Part shown: piece after piece, positions 6,401-12,727 of the stretch
How positions within the stretch are numbered: position 1 is the stretch's first letter
Layout: each line of letters begins with the position of its first letter
Origin: Myxococcota bacterium
GTDB lineage: Bacteria > Myxococcota > Polyangia > GCA-2747355 > JAKLHH01
Length of the DNA: 12,727 bases
Assembly (NCBI GenBank): GCA_022710245.1
Contig: JAKLHH010000088.1
Location: 1-12,727 of the forward strand
Direction: 5' to 3'
The notes under the pieces: model-generated
The model's database searches: none
Seen by the model: the letters and a program-made list of their open reading frames with translations, nothing else
What the model was told of the DNA's origin: nothing
Position numbers and translations under genes: made by a program

Positions 6401-8882
6401 CGCGCTCGCCTCGGGCGGCTGGGACGGCGCGGTGCGTCTCTGGGAGCTCGCCAGCGGGCGCGCGCGCCGGCTCCCCGGCGGGCCGGCGGCGACGGTCTGG
6501 GACCTCCGCTTCAGCCCCGACGGAGCGCAGCTGGCCGCGGCGGGCGGCGACGGAAAGCTCTGGGTCTGGGAGCTGGCCGCGCCGGAGCGCACGCCGCGCT
6601 CGCTCGCCGGCCACCTGGGCGGGGTCCACAGCGTCGCCTTCAGCCCTGACAGCGCGCTGCTCGCGAGCGCCGGCGAGGACGGCAGCCTGCGCCTCTGGGA
6701 GGCGCGGAGCGGCTGGGCGCGACGCACCGTCGTCGCCCACCCCGGCGGCGCCCACGCGATCGCCTTCAGCCCCGACGGACGGCTCCTCGCCAGCGGCGGC
6801 GAGGAGGGCAGGCTGCGGCTCTGGGACCCCGCGAGCGGCCGGCCGCTCCGCGAGCTGGCCGGGCACCGGGCGTCGATCTGGGGGCTCGCCTTCAGCCCCG
6901 ACGGACGGCTGCTCGCCAGCGGCGGGAAGGATCGCGCCCTGCAGGTCTGGGACGTGCAGAGCGGCGCGGCGCGCGCCACGCTGAGCGGCCAGGAGGAGAT
7001 GATCTGGGGGCTCGCCTTCAGCCCCGACAGCCGCTTCCTCGCCAGCGGGAGCACCGACCGCAGCGTGCGCCTCTGGGACCTGCGCGTGCGTGCGCCCGCG
7101 CGCGCCGAGCGCGGCCACCTGGGGATGGTGGTCGGCGCCGCCGTCAGCCGCGACGGCAAGCTCCTCGCCAGCGGCGGCAAGGACGGCAGCGTGCGCCTCT
7201 GGGACGCGGCGACCGGCGAGGAGCGCGCGGTGCTGCGCGGGCACACCGCGAAGGTCTTCGCGGTGGCCTTCAGCCCGGGCGGCGAGCTCCTCGCCAGCGG
7301 CGGCAACGACCGCAGGGTGCGGCTCTGGGAGCTCGGCGGCGGGCGGGCGCTCCGCAGCCTCGAGCAGGAGGCGCGCGTCTTCGACCTCGCCTTCAGCCCG
7401 GACGGCAAGCACCTCGCGGTGGCCAGCGAGGATCGCCTGGTGCGGCTGCTCGACCCGCGGAGCGGCCGCGAGGAGCGCGCGCTCCAGGGGCACGCCGCAC
7501 CGGTCCACGGGGTGGCCTTCAGCCCCGACGGCGCGGTGCTCGCGAGCGGCGGCGCGGACCGCCAGGTGCGGCTCTGGGAGCTGCCGAGCGGCCGCGTGCT
7601 GCGCGTCCTCGAGGGCCACAGCGCCGAGGTCTGGGGCGTGGCCTTCAGCCCCGACGGCCGGCAGCTCGTCAGCGGCAGCAGTGATCGCAGCCTGCGCGTC
7701 TGGGACGTGGCGACGGGAGGGAGCAGCCGCGCGCTGCGCCTCCCGGGTCGCGCGTACTGGCCCGCCTTCCACCCGGCCGGCGATCGCGTGGGCGCGCCCG
7801 GCTCCGACGGCTTCGCCCGGATCTGCCGGCTCACCGCCGGCGCCACCTGCCAGCTGCTCGTCGGACACCGCTCCGAGGTGAACCAGCTCCGCTTCGCCCC
7901 CGACGGCGGCCTCGCGGTCACCAGCAGCGACGACGGCACCCTGCGCACCTGGGACGTGGCGCGGGCGCGCCCGCGCTGGCGCGCGCCAGCGCTGCTCGCG
8001 CGTGGCGAGGTGGTGGAGCTCGCCTCGCACCGCGGCTGGCAGCGCCTGGCGGGGGGCGGGACACCTCCCGACGCGGCCTGGCGGCGCGCCGTCCTCGAGC
8101 GCGCTCGGCTGGCCGCCGCCGCGGCCGACCGCCTCTGCCTCGTCGCCGAGGGAGACGTGCTCGAGGTCTGGAGCCTGCTGGAGGACAGGCGGCTGCTGCG
8201 GCGGACGGTGCCAGGCCTGGCGCGGGTCGCGGCGCTGAGCAGCGCCTGCGCGACCCTCGCGGGCGGCGCCATCACGCTCCACGCGGGCGAGGCAGAGCCA
8301 CGCCGCCTGGTCAGCGGCGGCGCCACGGCGCTGGCGGCGAGCGGCGAGCAGCTCCTCGTCGCGGCGGGCGAGCGCGTGCTCACCTTCTCGCCCCGCGGGG
8401 CGCCGCTCGCCTCGCTCCATGTCGACGCTGGCGTCACCGCGATGGCGCGGGGCGAGGGCGTCCTCGTGCTCGGCTACGCGGACGGGAACCTGGAGCTGCT
8501 CACGCTGCCGAGCGGCGCGCGTCGCGCCGGCTTCGCGCTGGAGGAGTCCCCGGGCTCGGCGGTGGAGCGCCTGGTCCTCGGGCCGCGCGGCACGCTCGTC
8601 GCGGGCTACGCGGGCGGCGCGGTCGGGCTCTGGCACCTGGAGAGCGGCCGCCGCCTCGAGCAGGGGCAGCTCCATGGGCCGGTCGTCCACCTCCTGCTCG
8701 CCGGCGGGCGCGCCTACGCGGCGACGGAGCTCGGCGACTCGCTGGCGTGGGACCTCGCGGCCCTCGAGATGGACTACTGCGCGCTGCTGCGCGAGGTCTG
8801 GCGGCGGGTGCCGGTGGTCTGGGCGGGCGGCGCGGCGGTGAGGCGGCCGCCGCCGGCCCGGCATCGCTGCGCGGAGCGCTGA
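3402..8882 (+). CDS. Zinc-finger / Ser-Thr kinase / STAND NTPase / transmembrane / WD40 signalling protein
   Basis: An 1826-residue multidomain regulator. Residues 4-40 (C4, H29, C33, C36; HLARCAPC) resemble the zinc-binding domain of anti-sigma factors. Residues ~112-385 form a Hanks-type kinase with all key residues: P-loop GRGGMGEV, Lys141, Glu160, HRDLKPEN (Asp234), DFG (Asp252) and MSPEQW. Residues ~400-850 form a STAND-type NTPase, opening with PFRGLLPFDEEH and FFGRD, with Walker A GASGAGKT (Lys444) and Walker B HVDQLEELFT (Asp550). A single hydrophobic helix at ~859-881 follows an Arg-rich stretch, so the N-terminal half should be cytoplasmic and the remainder periplasmic. Fourteen WD40 blades span ~948-1530 and weaker blade-like sequence continues to the C-terminus. 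GTG 3402 is preferred for its GGGGGG ribosome site; GTG 3378 would add eight residues. The likely role is ligand sensing by the propellers, NTP-driven switching and phosphorylation or sequestration of the divergently encoded sigma factor; the targets are inferred. Confidence 0.93.
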   Translation: MIACPDDELVLAFFERRLDPEVGAALERHLARCAPCRRLFSRIAQAGAEDVAEDVAATAEDASLAIERPTTSSPRGQALRQVETRRPSGPRGASASHDAPVLLPAGSRVAHFEVVRVLGRGGMGEVYLARDLRLGRRVALKLIRAETLGSRRTVERFLFEARTTARFSHPNIVTVYEVGEDSGRPYLALEYVRGQSLRRRLEQEPPSLQETLRLALAVAEALAEAHAAGVLHRDLKPENVMIAADGRPRVLDFGLAKGQGREPGAARVDSVVGEAPREPFETGGQVCGSPLYMSPEQWRGRELTGAADVWSLGVILYEALAGGLPYAEKRLRPLMDQVCDEAPVPSLQTRWQRSPEVVRLVDACLQKSPSARPSAGQLAARLRELLAREPHQPSEALSPFRGLLPFDEEHGPRFFGRDDETAFLVERLREEPAIVVIGASGAGKTSFVQAGVVPRLRERGPLLVVQLRPGAAPFQRLAARLLAARAQPLSPSGSSPFGTREAAAPSSEDSGEREAPEPLATRLLESPPLLGLLLRELAEQRRASLLLHVDQLEELFTLVDDAGVRQRFLEALAGAADDPPAPVRAVMTLREEFVGRLAEAERELLAHVMVLRRPGPPTLGELLLKPVRAAGYSYDDPRIVTEMVAEVQHEAACLPLLQFAGQLLWEHRDREARLLTRAAFAALGGVAGALARHADAVITGLSTSAVRTARTLLLRLVTPEGTRRVLRRSQLLEGTADDAAEVLSSLVGARLITARQADAGGEAEVELAHESLIAAWGQLARWIEESREELAALAELGQAAVLWERRGRRVEEVWGGDALRDACRVVDRVGQVPAAVRSFLETGQQRERRQQRGRRLRLGALVALLALVAVAGVSAALVLSGQKRAVERGWAEAQREGARAAERSADLLEARARLRGALEAEDSALARLLWRRLAAEPQVWSRSLGAIVHRVAFAPDGGLIAASASDHLIYLLDPQTREVRRLLRGHEDQVLSVAFSPDGRALASGGWDGAVRLWELASGRARRLPGGPAATVWDLRFSPDGAQLAAAGGDGKLWVWELAAPERTPRSLAGHLGGVHSVAFSPDSALLASAGEDGSLRLWEARSGWARRTVVAHPGGAHAIAFSPDGRLLASGGEEGRLRLWDPASGRPLRELAGHRASIWGLAFSPDGRLLASGGKDRALQVWDVQSGAARATLSGQEEMIWGLAFSPDSRFLASGSTDRSVRLWDLRVRAPARAERGHLGMVVGAAVSRDGKLLASGGKDGSVRLWDAATGEERAVLRGHTAKVFAVAFSPGGELLASGGNDRRVRLWELGGGRALRSLEQEARVFDLAFSPDGKHLAVASEDRLVRLLDPRSGREERALQGHAAPVHGVAFSPDGAVLASGGADRQVRLWELPSGRVLRVLEGHSAEVWGVAFSPDGRQLVSGSSDRSLRVWDVATGGSSRALRLPGRAYWPAFHPAGDRVGAPGSDGFARICRLTAGATCQLLVGHRSEVNQLRFAPDGGLAVTSSDDGTLRTWDVARARPRWRAPALLARGEVVELASHRGWQRLAGGGTPPDAAWRRAVLERARLAAAAADRLCLVAEGDVLEVWSLLEDRRLLRRTVPGLARVAALSSACATLAGGAITLHAGEAEPRRLVSGGATALAASGEQLLVAAGERVLTFSPRGAPLASLHVDAGVTAMARGEGVLVLGYADGNLELLTLPSGARRAGFALEESPGSAVERLVLGPRGTLVAGYAGGAVGLWHLESGRRLEQGQLHGPVVHLLLAGGRAYAATELGDSLAWDLAALEMDYCALLREVWRRVPVVWAGGAAVRRPPPARHRCAER
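6243..7990 (+). repeat. WD40 coding repeat array, 14 units with a ~126-bp period
   Basis: Within the kinase gene, fourteen 41-43-residue WD40 units start at 6243, 6369, 6495, 6624, 6750, 6876, 7002, 7128, 7254, 7377, 7503, 7629, 7755 and 7878. The consensus is VxxVAFSPDGxxLASGG followed by a DxxVRLWD segment. Eleven of the thirteen intervals are near or exactly 126 bp and the others differ by one codon. Neighbouring units are close at the DNA level: units 6 and 7 share their first 27 bases, and units 5 and 6 share 38 of 39 bases across the SPDG/LASGG core. Fourteen units equal two seven-bladed propellers. Unit 13 is the most diverged. Confidence 0.9.
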
Positions 8883-8915
8883 GCCGTCGGTCTCGACTGG
8901 CTTGAAGATCCTACA

Positions 8916-9851
<936 letters not shown>

Positions 9852-9853
9852 TG

Positions 9854-11179
9854 TCACGCCTCCACCCGGCTCAGCGCCTCGTCAAGGATGTCACACGCCT
9901 CGTGGGCGGTCGACTCGTCGATGCAGAGCGGCGGGTTGATGCGCAGCCGCGGCGAGTAGGCCATCGTCAAGAGCCCCCGCTGCAGGCACTCGCGGAAGAG
10001 CCGCTCGCAGCGCGCCTTGTCGAGCGGCGTCTTCTTCGCCCGGTCGGAGACGAGGTCGACGCCGATCAGGAGCCCGCGGCCGCGCACGTCGCCGATCAGC
10101 GGGCGCTTCTGCTCCAGCTCGCGCAGCCGCCCGAGGAGCAGCTCGCCGATCCGCGCCGAGTTCTCGATCAGCTTCTCGTCGACCAGGATGCCGAGCGCGG
10201 CCGAGACGGCCGCCGCCGCGAGCGGGTTGCCGCCGTAGCTCGAGGAGCTGAAGCTCGGCTTCGACCACGGCTCGGCGCGGACGATCTCGTCGGTGGAGAT
10301 GACCCCGGTCACCGGGAAGCCGGCGCCGAAGCCCTTGCCCACCGTCATCAGGTCGGGGACCACGCCGAAGTGGTCGCAGCCGAAGTTGCGGCCGGTACGG
10401 CCGAAGCCGCAGATCATCTCGTCGCAGATGAAGAGCGCGCCCTTCTCGTGCGCGAGGTCGCGCATCGACTGCAGGAACTCCGCCGGCGGCACCACGTTGC
10501 CGTTGGTGCCCTGGATCGGCTCGAGGATGATCGCCGCGAGCTGCCCGGTCGTCTCGTAGCGGAGCTTGTCGCGGACGAAGTCGGCGCAGATCAGGCCGCA
10601 GCGATCGATCGTCGTGCCGAAGGGGCAGCGGTAGCAGTCCGGGTAGGGCGCGCTGAAGGTGCCGGGGAGCATCGGCCCGAGGCCGTGCTTGAAGTCGCTC
10701 CCCATCAGGTTGAGGACGCCCCCGGTCTTGCCGTGGAAGCCGCCCCAGAAGCTCAGCACCTCGTGCTTGCCGGTCTTCGCGCGGGCGAGGCGGAGCGCCG
10801 ACTCCACCGCCTCGGCGCCGCCCGAGTAGAGGGAGACGCGCTTCAGCCCCGGCGGGGTCAGCGCCGCCACCTGGCCCAGCGCGCGCGCGCGGATCTCGGT
10901 GGTGAAGGAGCCGACGCTCACCTTCGCCGCCTGCTCGGCGAGCGCCTTCGCGTAGCGCGGGTGGCCGTGGCCGATGGAGCAGACGCCGATGCCGGCGAAG
11001 AGGTCGATGAAGGTGTTCCCGTCGACGTCCGTCAGCGTCGCGCCGCTACCGTGGTCCATGGCCAGGCCGGCCAGCGTCCAGACGTGCTGGGTGCCGGGGG
11101 CGAGGTGGGCGCGATCGCGGGCGGTGGCCTCGCGGCTGCGCGGGCCGGGGAGCTCAGTTACCAGCTTGACCTTGGACAC
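9854..11179 (-). CDS. Class III PLP-dependent aminotransferase
   Basis: A 441-residue fold-type I (class III) aminotransferase, related to 4-aminobutyrate, ornithine and acetylornithine transaminases. Visible landmarks are [16 protein letters not shown] (cofactor phosphate loop and first helix), [33 protein letters not shown] with Asp253 for the PLP ring nitrogen, and [12 protein letters not shown] with the Schiff-base Lys282. It should transfer an amino group between an amine or omega-amino acid and a keto acid in the cytosol; the substrate is unknown. A four-Cys patch, C182-x2-C185-x8-C194-x3-C198, interrupts the usual fold; similar Cys-bearing segments occur in some relatives. The frame is open to 11308, but GTG 11179 has GGAGG 9 nt upstream and gives a normal family length. 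It overlaps the upstream CDP-alcohol transferase gene by 26 bp, so the two are surely co-transcribed. Confidence 0.9.
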   Translation of the reverse strand: MSKVKLVTELPGPRSREATARDRAHLAPGTQHVWTLAGLAMDHGSGATLTDVDGNTFIDLFAGIGVCSIGHGHPRYAKALAEQAAKVSVGSFTTEIRARALGQVAALTPPGLKRVSLYSGGAEAVESALRLARAKTGKHEVLSFWGGFHGKTGGVLNLMGSDFKHGLGPMLPGTFSAPYPDCYRCPFGTTIDRCGLICADFVRDKLRYETTGQLAAIILEPIQGTNGNVVPPAEFLQSMRDLAHEKGALFICDEMICGFGRTGRNFGCDHFGVVPDLMTVGKGFGAGFPVTGVISTDEIVRAEPWSKPSFSSSSYGGNPLAAAAVSAALGILVDEKLIENSARIGELLLGRLRELEQKRPLIGDVRGRGLLIGVDLVSDRAKKTPLDKARCERLFRECLQRGLLTMAYSPRLRINPPLCIDESTAHEACDILDEALSRVEA

Positions 11180-12038
11180 GAGCGCTGACCTCCATGCTGG
11201 AGACCGCGGGAGCGGCCGAGACCGTCGTGGTGGCCGCGCCCGGCGCCGACTGCGCGCGCAGGCGACGGTGGACCTCGAGGGCGAGCCGCACCGCGGTGAT
11301 GTTGCCAAGGACCGCCACCAGAGTGAAGGCGGCGATCGCCACGTGAAAGACCGGCCGCGCGACGCCGGCCTCGAGCCAGACGGCGGGGATCGGGCTGACC
11401 GCCGTGCCGACGCCGAGGTAGAGCAGACGCTCGTGCCGGCGCATCAGCCCGCTCGGCACTCCGGTGATGCCGAGCGCCTCGCCCTTCGCGCGGTTGAAGG
11501 TGATCATGATGGAGCCGATCATCGCCAGCCCCACCAGGGCGGCGACGAGCGGCTGGTGCGGGAAGTAGTAGCCCATCAGCGCGACGAAGGTCGCGAGCTC
11601 GCAGTAGCGGTCGACGATCGAGTCGAGGAACTCGCCGGCCTCGCTGGCGACGCCAGTCGCGCGCGCGACCATGCCGTCGAAGAGGTCGAAGAGCGCGGCG
11701 GCGATCATCAGCCAGCCGCCGAGGCCGAAGCGCCCGAGGAAGAGCGCGGCGGCCGAGGCCAGCGCGAGGAAGAGCGAGCTGAGGGTGAGGACGTCGGGGC
11801 TCACGCGCAGGCGGATGAAGCCGCTGGCGATGCCCTGGATCATCCAGTAGCCGTACTCCATCAGCCAGGAGGAGAGGAGCCGCGTGCCGCCCATCTGGTC
11901 CACGCGGCCGGAGCGGTAGCGCCCCTTGACCGCGCAGCGGATCGCGTACACCCCGAGGCCGATGAGCCAGATGGCGAAGACGCCGATGATCGGTCCGATG
12001 GTGGCCCAGGGGATCGAGGTGGGGGCCGTGCCTGGCAT
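11154..12038 (-). CDS. CDP-alcohol phosphatidyltransferase family membrane protein
   Basis: A 294-residue integral membrane protein with the complete family signature: D118-x2-D121-G-x2-A-R126-x8-G135-x3-D139-x3-D143. These Asp residues bind two metal ions and catalyse displacement of CMP from a CDP-linked alcohol (often CDP-diacylglycerol) by an alcohol acceptor, building a phospholipid head group or similar phosphodiester in the membrane. About six hydrophobic helices are visible around and after the signature. The protein is longer than typical phosphatidylglycerophosphate synthases because of an ~80-residue N-terminal extension with its own membrane helix (~residues 11-35) and a ~35-residue soluble C-terminal tail. 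The acceptor cannot be predicted. ATG 12038 is the first credible start; its ribosome site is only weak. It heads a three-gene operon whose next gene, the aminotransferase, begins inside its 3' end. Confidence 0.92.
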   Translation of the reverse strand: MPGTAPTSIPWATIGPIIGVFAIWLIGLGVYAIRCAVKGRYRSGRVDQMGGTRLLSSWLMEYGYWMIQGIASGFIRLRVSPDVLTLSSLFLALASAAALFLGRFGLGGWLMIAAALFDLFDGMVARATGVASEAGEFLDSIVDRYCELATFVALMGYYFPHQPLVAALVGLAMIGSIMITFNRAKGEALGITGVPSGLMRRHERLLYLGVGTAVSPIPAVWLEAGVARPVFHVAIAAFTLVAVLGNITAVRLALEVHRRLRAQSAPGAATTTVSAAPAVSSMEVSARVQGQAGN

Positions 12039-12074
12039 CGCTCGAGCTTCTTCTTCTCCCGCCGCCGCGGCGGG

Positions 12075-12089
12075 TCCGGGTCACCCGGA
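12075..12089. promoter_or_regulatory. 15-bp palindrome in the 5' leader of the lipid/aminotransferase operon
   Basis: TCCGGGT C ACCCGGA is a perfect inverted repeat with 7-bp arms and a 1-bp centre. It lies between the proposed -10 (12100-12105) and the start codon at 12038, a usual position for a repressor operator. It could also form a small RNA hairpin. High GC makes chance palindromes more likely, but perfect 7-bp arms so placed are notable. Confidence 0.45.
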
Positions 12090-12099
12090 AACGGGCGCC

Positions 12100-12129
12100 A
12101 TTAGAGCATGGCCGCACACACCCTGCCAG
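12100..12129 (-). promoter_or_regulatory. Candidate housekeeping-type promoter for the three-gene operon
   Basis: On the minus strand, CTGGCA (12124-12129, 4/6 to TTGACA) and TCTAAT (12100-12105, 5/6 to TATAAT) are separated by 18 bp. Transcription would start near 12093, giving a leader of about 55 nt before ATG 12038. TCTAAT stands out against the local GC background. Found by eye only. Confidence 0.45.
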
Positions 12130-12243
12130 GGCAAACCCGGACGTGGCCCAGATCACGGTGCGCCAGATCACGGTCGTCCGCGCGGGGAGGCGGCGCTATC
12201 CTTGCGCCCCGTGGCGAAGGCCTACCAGCAGCAGGGGCACTGA
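12118..12243 (+). pseudogene. Partial duplicate of the 5' end of the DUF4336-like gene
   Basis: This stretch repeats, in order, elements found at 12441-12506: ACACCCTG, CAGATCACGG, a TATCCT box (12197-12202 versus 12475-12480), then a start codon 7-8 nt later, followed by 15 identical bases CGAAGGCCTACCAGC in the same reading frame. The copy reads V-A-K-A-Y-Q-Q-Q-G-H and stops at 12241-12243, while the intact gene reads M-P-K-A-Y-Q-R-W and continues. It is therefore a broken duplicate of promoter plus first codons, or a very short leader-peptide ORF. The spacing between shared elements differs from the intact copy, so the duplication is old or was rearranged. Confidence 0.5.
12149..12173 (+). 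repeat. Direct repeat CAGATCACGG, two copies 15 bp apart (third copy at 12455-12464)
   Basis: CCAGATCACGGT occurs at 12148-12159 and again at 12163-12174. CAGATCACGG recurs at 12455-12464, just upstream of the DUF4336-like gene's proposed -10 box. Spacing and placement suit either a regulator binding site or leftovers of a local duplication. Confidence 0.55.
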
Positions 12244-12344
12244 GTCCGTCGCAGCTCGAACTCCCGCTTCTTCACGGCAGCAAGCGCCTCCTCGAAGTCG
12301 GCGAGCACCAACGGCTGCGCCTGCGCGAAGAGCTCGATAGTCTA
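12222..12344 (-). pseudogene. Possible remnant of a protein C-terminus
   Basis: Between two in-frame stops on the minus strand lie 39 codons with protein-like composition: IELFAQAQPLVLADFEEAL continuing to AAVKKREFELRRTQCPCCW, then a stop. There is no ATG. The DFEEALAAVKK run resembles a helix seen near the C-terminus of some AAA+ ATPases, but the match is from memory and too short to trust. It overlaps the duplicated gene start on the other strand, so it would be a scar of past rearrangement. Confidence 0.2.
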
Positions 12345-12367
12345 GCGCCGTCTCGCGGCGCGGACGC

Positions 12368-12456
12368 CCCTGACCGGACAATTTGCCCTGCTCGCGTCCT
12401 GCGGACGCTCCGCGATGAAGGGCAAATTCACTTGTCACCAACACCCTGGCCGGACA
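12368..12456. repeat. Nested inverted repeat flanked by 13-bp direct repeats
   Basis: The outer arms AATTTGCCCT (12380-12389) and AGGGCAAATT (12419-12428) are perfect complements. Inside them is a second hairpin, GCGTCC (12394-12399), loop TGC, GGACGC (12403-12408). The unit is flanked by CCCTGACCGGACA (12368-12380) and CCCTGGCCGGACA (12444-12456), which differ at one base. This could be a small non-autonomous palindromic element (MITE or REP-like) with duplicated flanks, or a structured RNA/attenuator. No T-run follows on either strand to make it a standard terminator. Confidence 0.5.
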
Positions 12457-12480
12457 GATCACGGCGCTTGAGGGTATCCT
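12451..12480 (+). promoter_or_regulatory. Candidate promoter giving a leaderless transcript of the DUF4336-like gene
   Basis: CGGACA (12451-12456, 4/6 to TTGACA) and TATCCT (12475-12480, 4/6 to TATAAT) are 18 bp apart. The TATCCT box ends only 7 nt before ATG 12488, so transcription would begin at or next to the start codon. No Shine-Dalgarno sequence sits at a working distance. The same TATCCT-to-start spacing (8 nt) occurs in the upstream partial duplicate. Confidence 0.4.
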
Positions 12481-12487
12481 CGAGCCC

Positions 12488-12727
12488 ATGCCGAAGGCCT
12501 ACCAGCGCTGGACCGTCCTGCCCCACGGCCCGATCGAGAAGCTCACCGAGAACCTCTGGCGCGTCGAGGGCACCCTGCCGCAGATGCCGCTCCACCGGGT
12601 GATGACCGTCGCCCGCCGCGCCGACGGGCGCCTCCTGGTGCACAGCGCGATCGCGCTCGAGCCGGAGCGGATGCGCGAGCTCGAGGCCTGGGGCGAGCCC
12701 GCGTTCCTCGTCGTGCCCTGCGGCTGG
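12488..12727 (+). CDS. DUF4336-like protein, N-terminal part, truncated by window edge
   Basis: The first 80 residues are visible and the gene continues past the right edge. The sequence GPIEKLTENLWRVEGTLP, then MTVARRADGRLLVHSAIAL, an ELEAWGEPAFLVVP segment and the closing PCGW resembles the start of DUF4336 proteins, which have a metallo-beta-lactamase-like fold; in relatives a histidine follows this last strand and would lie just outside the window. The biochemical role of the family is unknown. The ATG at 12488 is the first start after a TATCCT box 7 nt upstream, and no ribosome site is seen, so translation may be leaderless. A GTG-started partial copy of its first codons lies 277 bp upstream. 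It is divergent from the lipid/aminotransferase operon. Confidence 0.75.
   Translation, partial: MPKAYQRWTVLPHGPIEKLTENLWRVEGTLPQMPLHRVMTVARRADGRLLVHSAIALEPERMRELEAWGEPAFLVVPCGW

Larger units (their letters stand above)
12039..12487. other. Gene-free divergent region with repeats
   Basis: 449 bp between the start of the lipid operon (minus) and the start of the DUF4336-like gene (plus). It holds the operon promoter and palindrome, three copies of CAGATCACGG (12149-12158, 12164-12173 and 12455-12464), a partial duplicate of the right-hand gene's 5' end, a nested inverted repeat with flanking direct repeats, and a possible gene remnant on the minus strand. Long open frames across it on both strands lack protein-like sequence. 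It contains AT-richer patches, unlike the rest of the window. Confidence 0.6.

Noticed and set aside
6243..7990. Regularly spaced repeats that could suggest a CRISPR-like array
   Set aside because: The 126-bp period is in frame and encodes WD40 blades; units are contiguous coding DNA without spacers.
5967..8864. 965- and 709-residue open frames on the minus strand opposite the WD40 region
   Set aside because: They inherit the 42-residue periodicity of the WD40 repeats on the other strand and show no domain of their own.
11180..11308. Longer N-terminus for the aminotransferase
   Set aside because: The extra 43 residues are Arg/Pro/Ser-rich shadow of the CDP-alcohol transferase frame; GTG 11179 has a good GGAGG site and gives a normal family length.

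Overview
The window comes from a very GC-rich genome that looks like a member of the Myxococcota. Three things suggest this: a sigma factor of the Myxococcus xanthus-type family (TIGR03001-like), a very large Hanks-type Ser/Thr kinase fused to a STAND NTPase and WD40 repeats, and strong G/C bias at third codon positions. No rRNA, tRNA, CRISPR array, transposase or phage gene was seen. The organism assignment is inference from gene families only.

Layout. Bases 1-372 (minus) hold the N-terminal part of a HAD phosphatase whose 3' end lies outside the window. Bases 473-2140 (minus) encode an exported 555-aa protein with a motif loosely resembling transglutaminase-elicitor enzymes. Bases 2388-3299 (minus) encode the sigma factor. 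Divergent from it, and separated by about 100 bp, is the dominant gene at 3402-8882 (plus). It encodes an 1826-aa protein with, in order, a putative anti-sigma-type zinc finger, an apparently active Ser/Thr kinase, a STAND-type P-loop NTPase, one membrane helix, 14 clear WD40 blades and a degenerate third blade set. Converging on it is a minus-strand three-gene operon, read in the order CDP-alcohol phosphatidyltransferase (11154-12038), class III PLP aminotransferase (9854-11179) and UDP-glucuronate decarboxylase-type SDR (8916-9851), with overlapping or abutting genes. The last 240 bases (plus, from 12488) begin a DUF4336-like gene.

How the parts may work together. The sigma factor and the multidomain kinase probably form one signalling unit: periplasmic WD40 propellers sense a ligand or assembly state, the STAND NTPase acts as a switch, and the kinase and/or the N-terminal zinc finger control the divergently encoded sigma factor. 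The exported protein next to the sigma gene is a candidate target or partner. The three-gene operon combines a phospholipid head-group transferase, an aminotransferase and a nucleotide-sugar enzyme, which suggests an envelope lipid or glycan modification that cannot be named from sequence.

The only long gene-free stretch, 12039-12487, has unusual structure. It holds a likely promoter and a 15-bp palindrome ahead of the operon, three copies of a 10-bp direct repeat, a partial duplicate of the promoter and first codons of the DUF4336-like gene, a nested inverted repeat flanked by 13-bp direct repeats, and a possible gene remnant.
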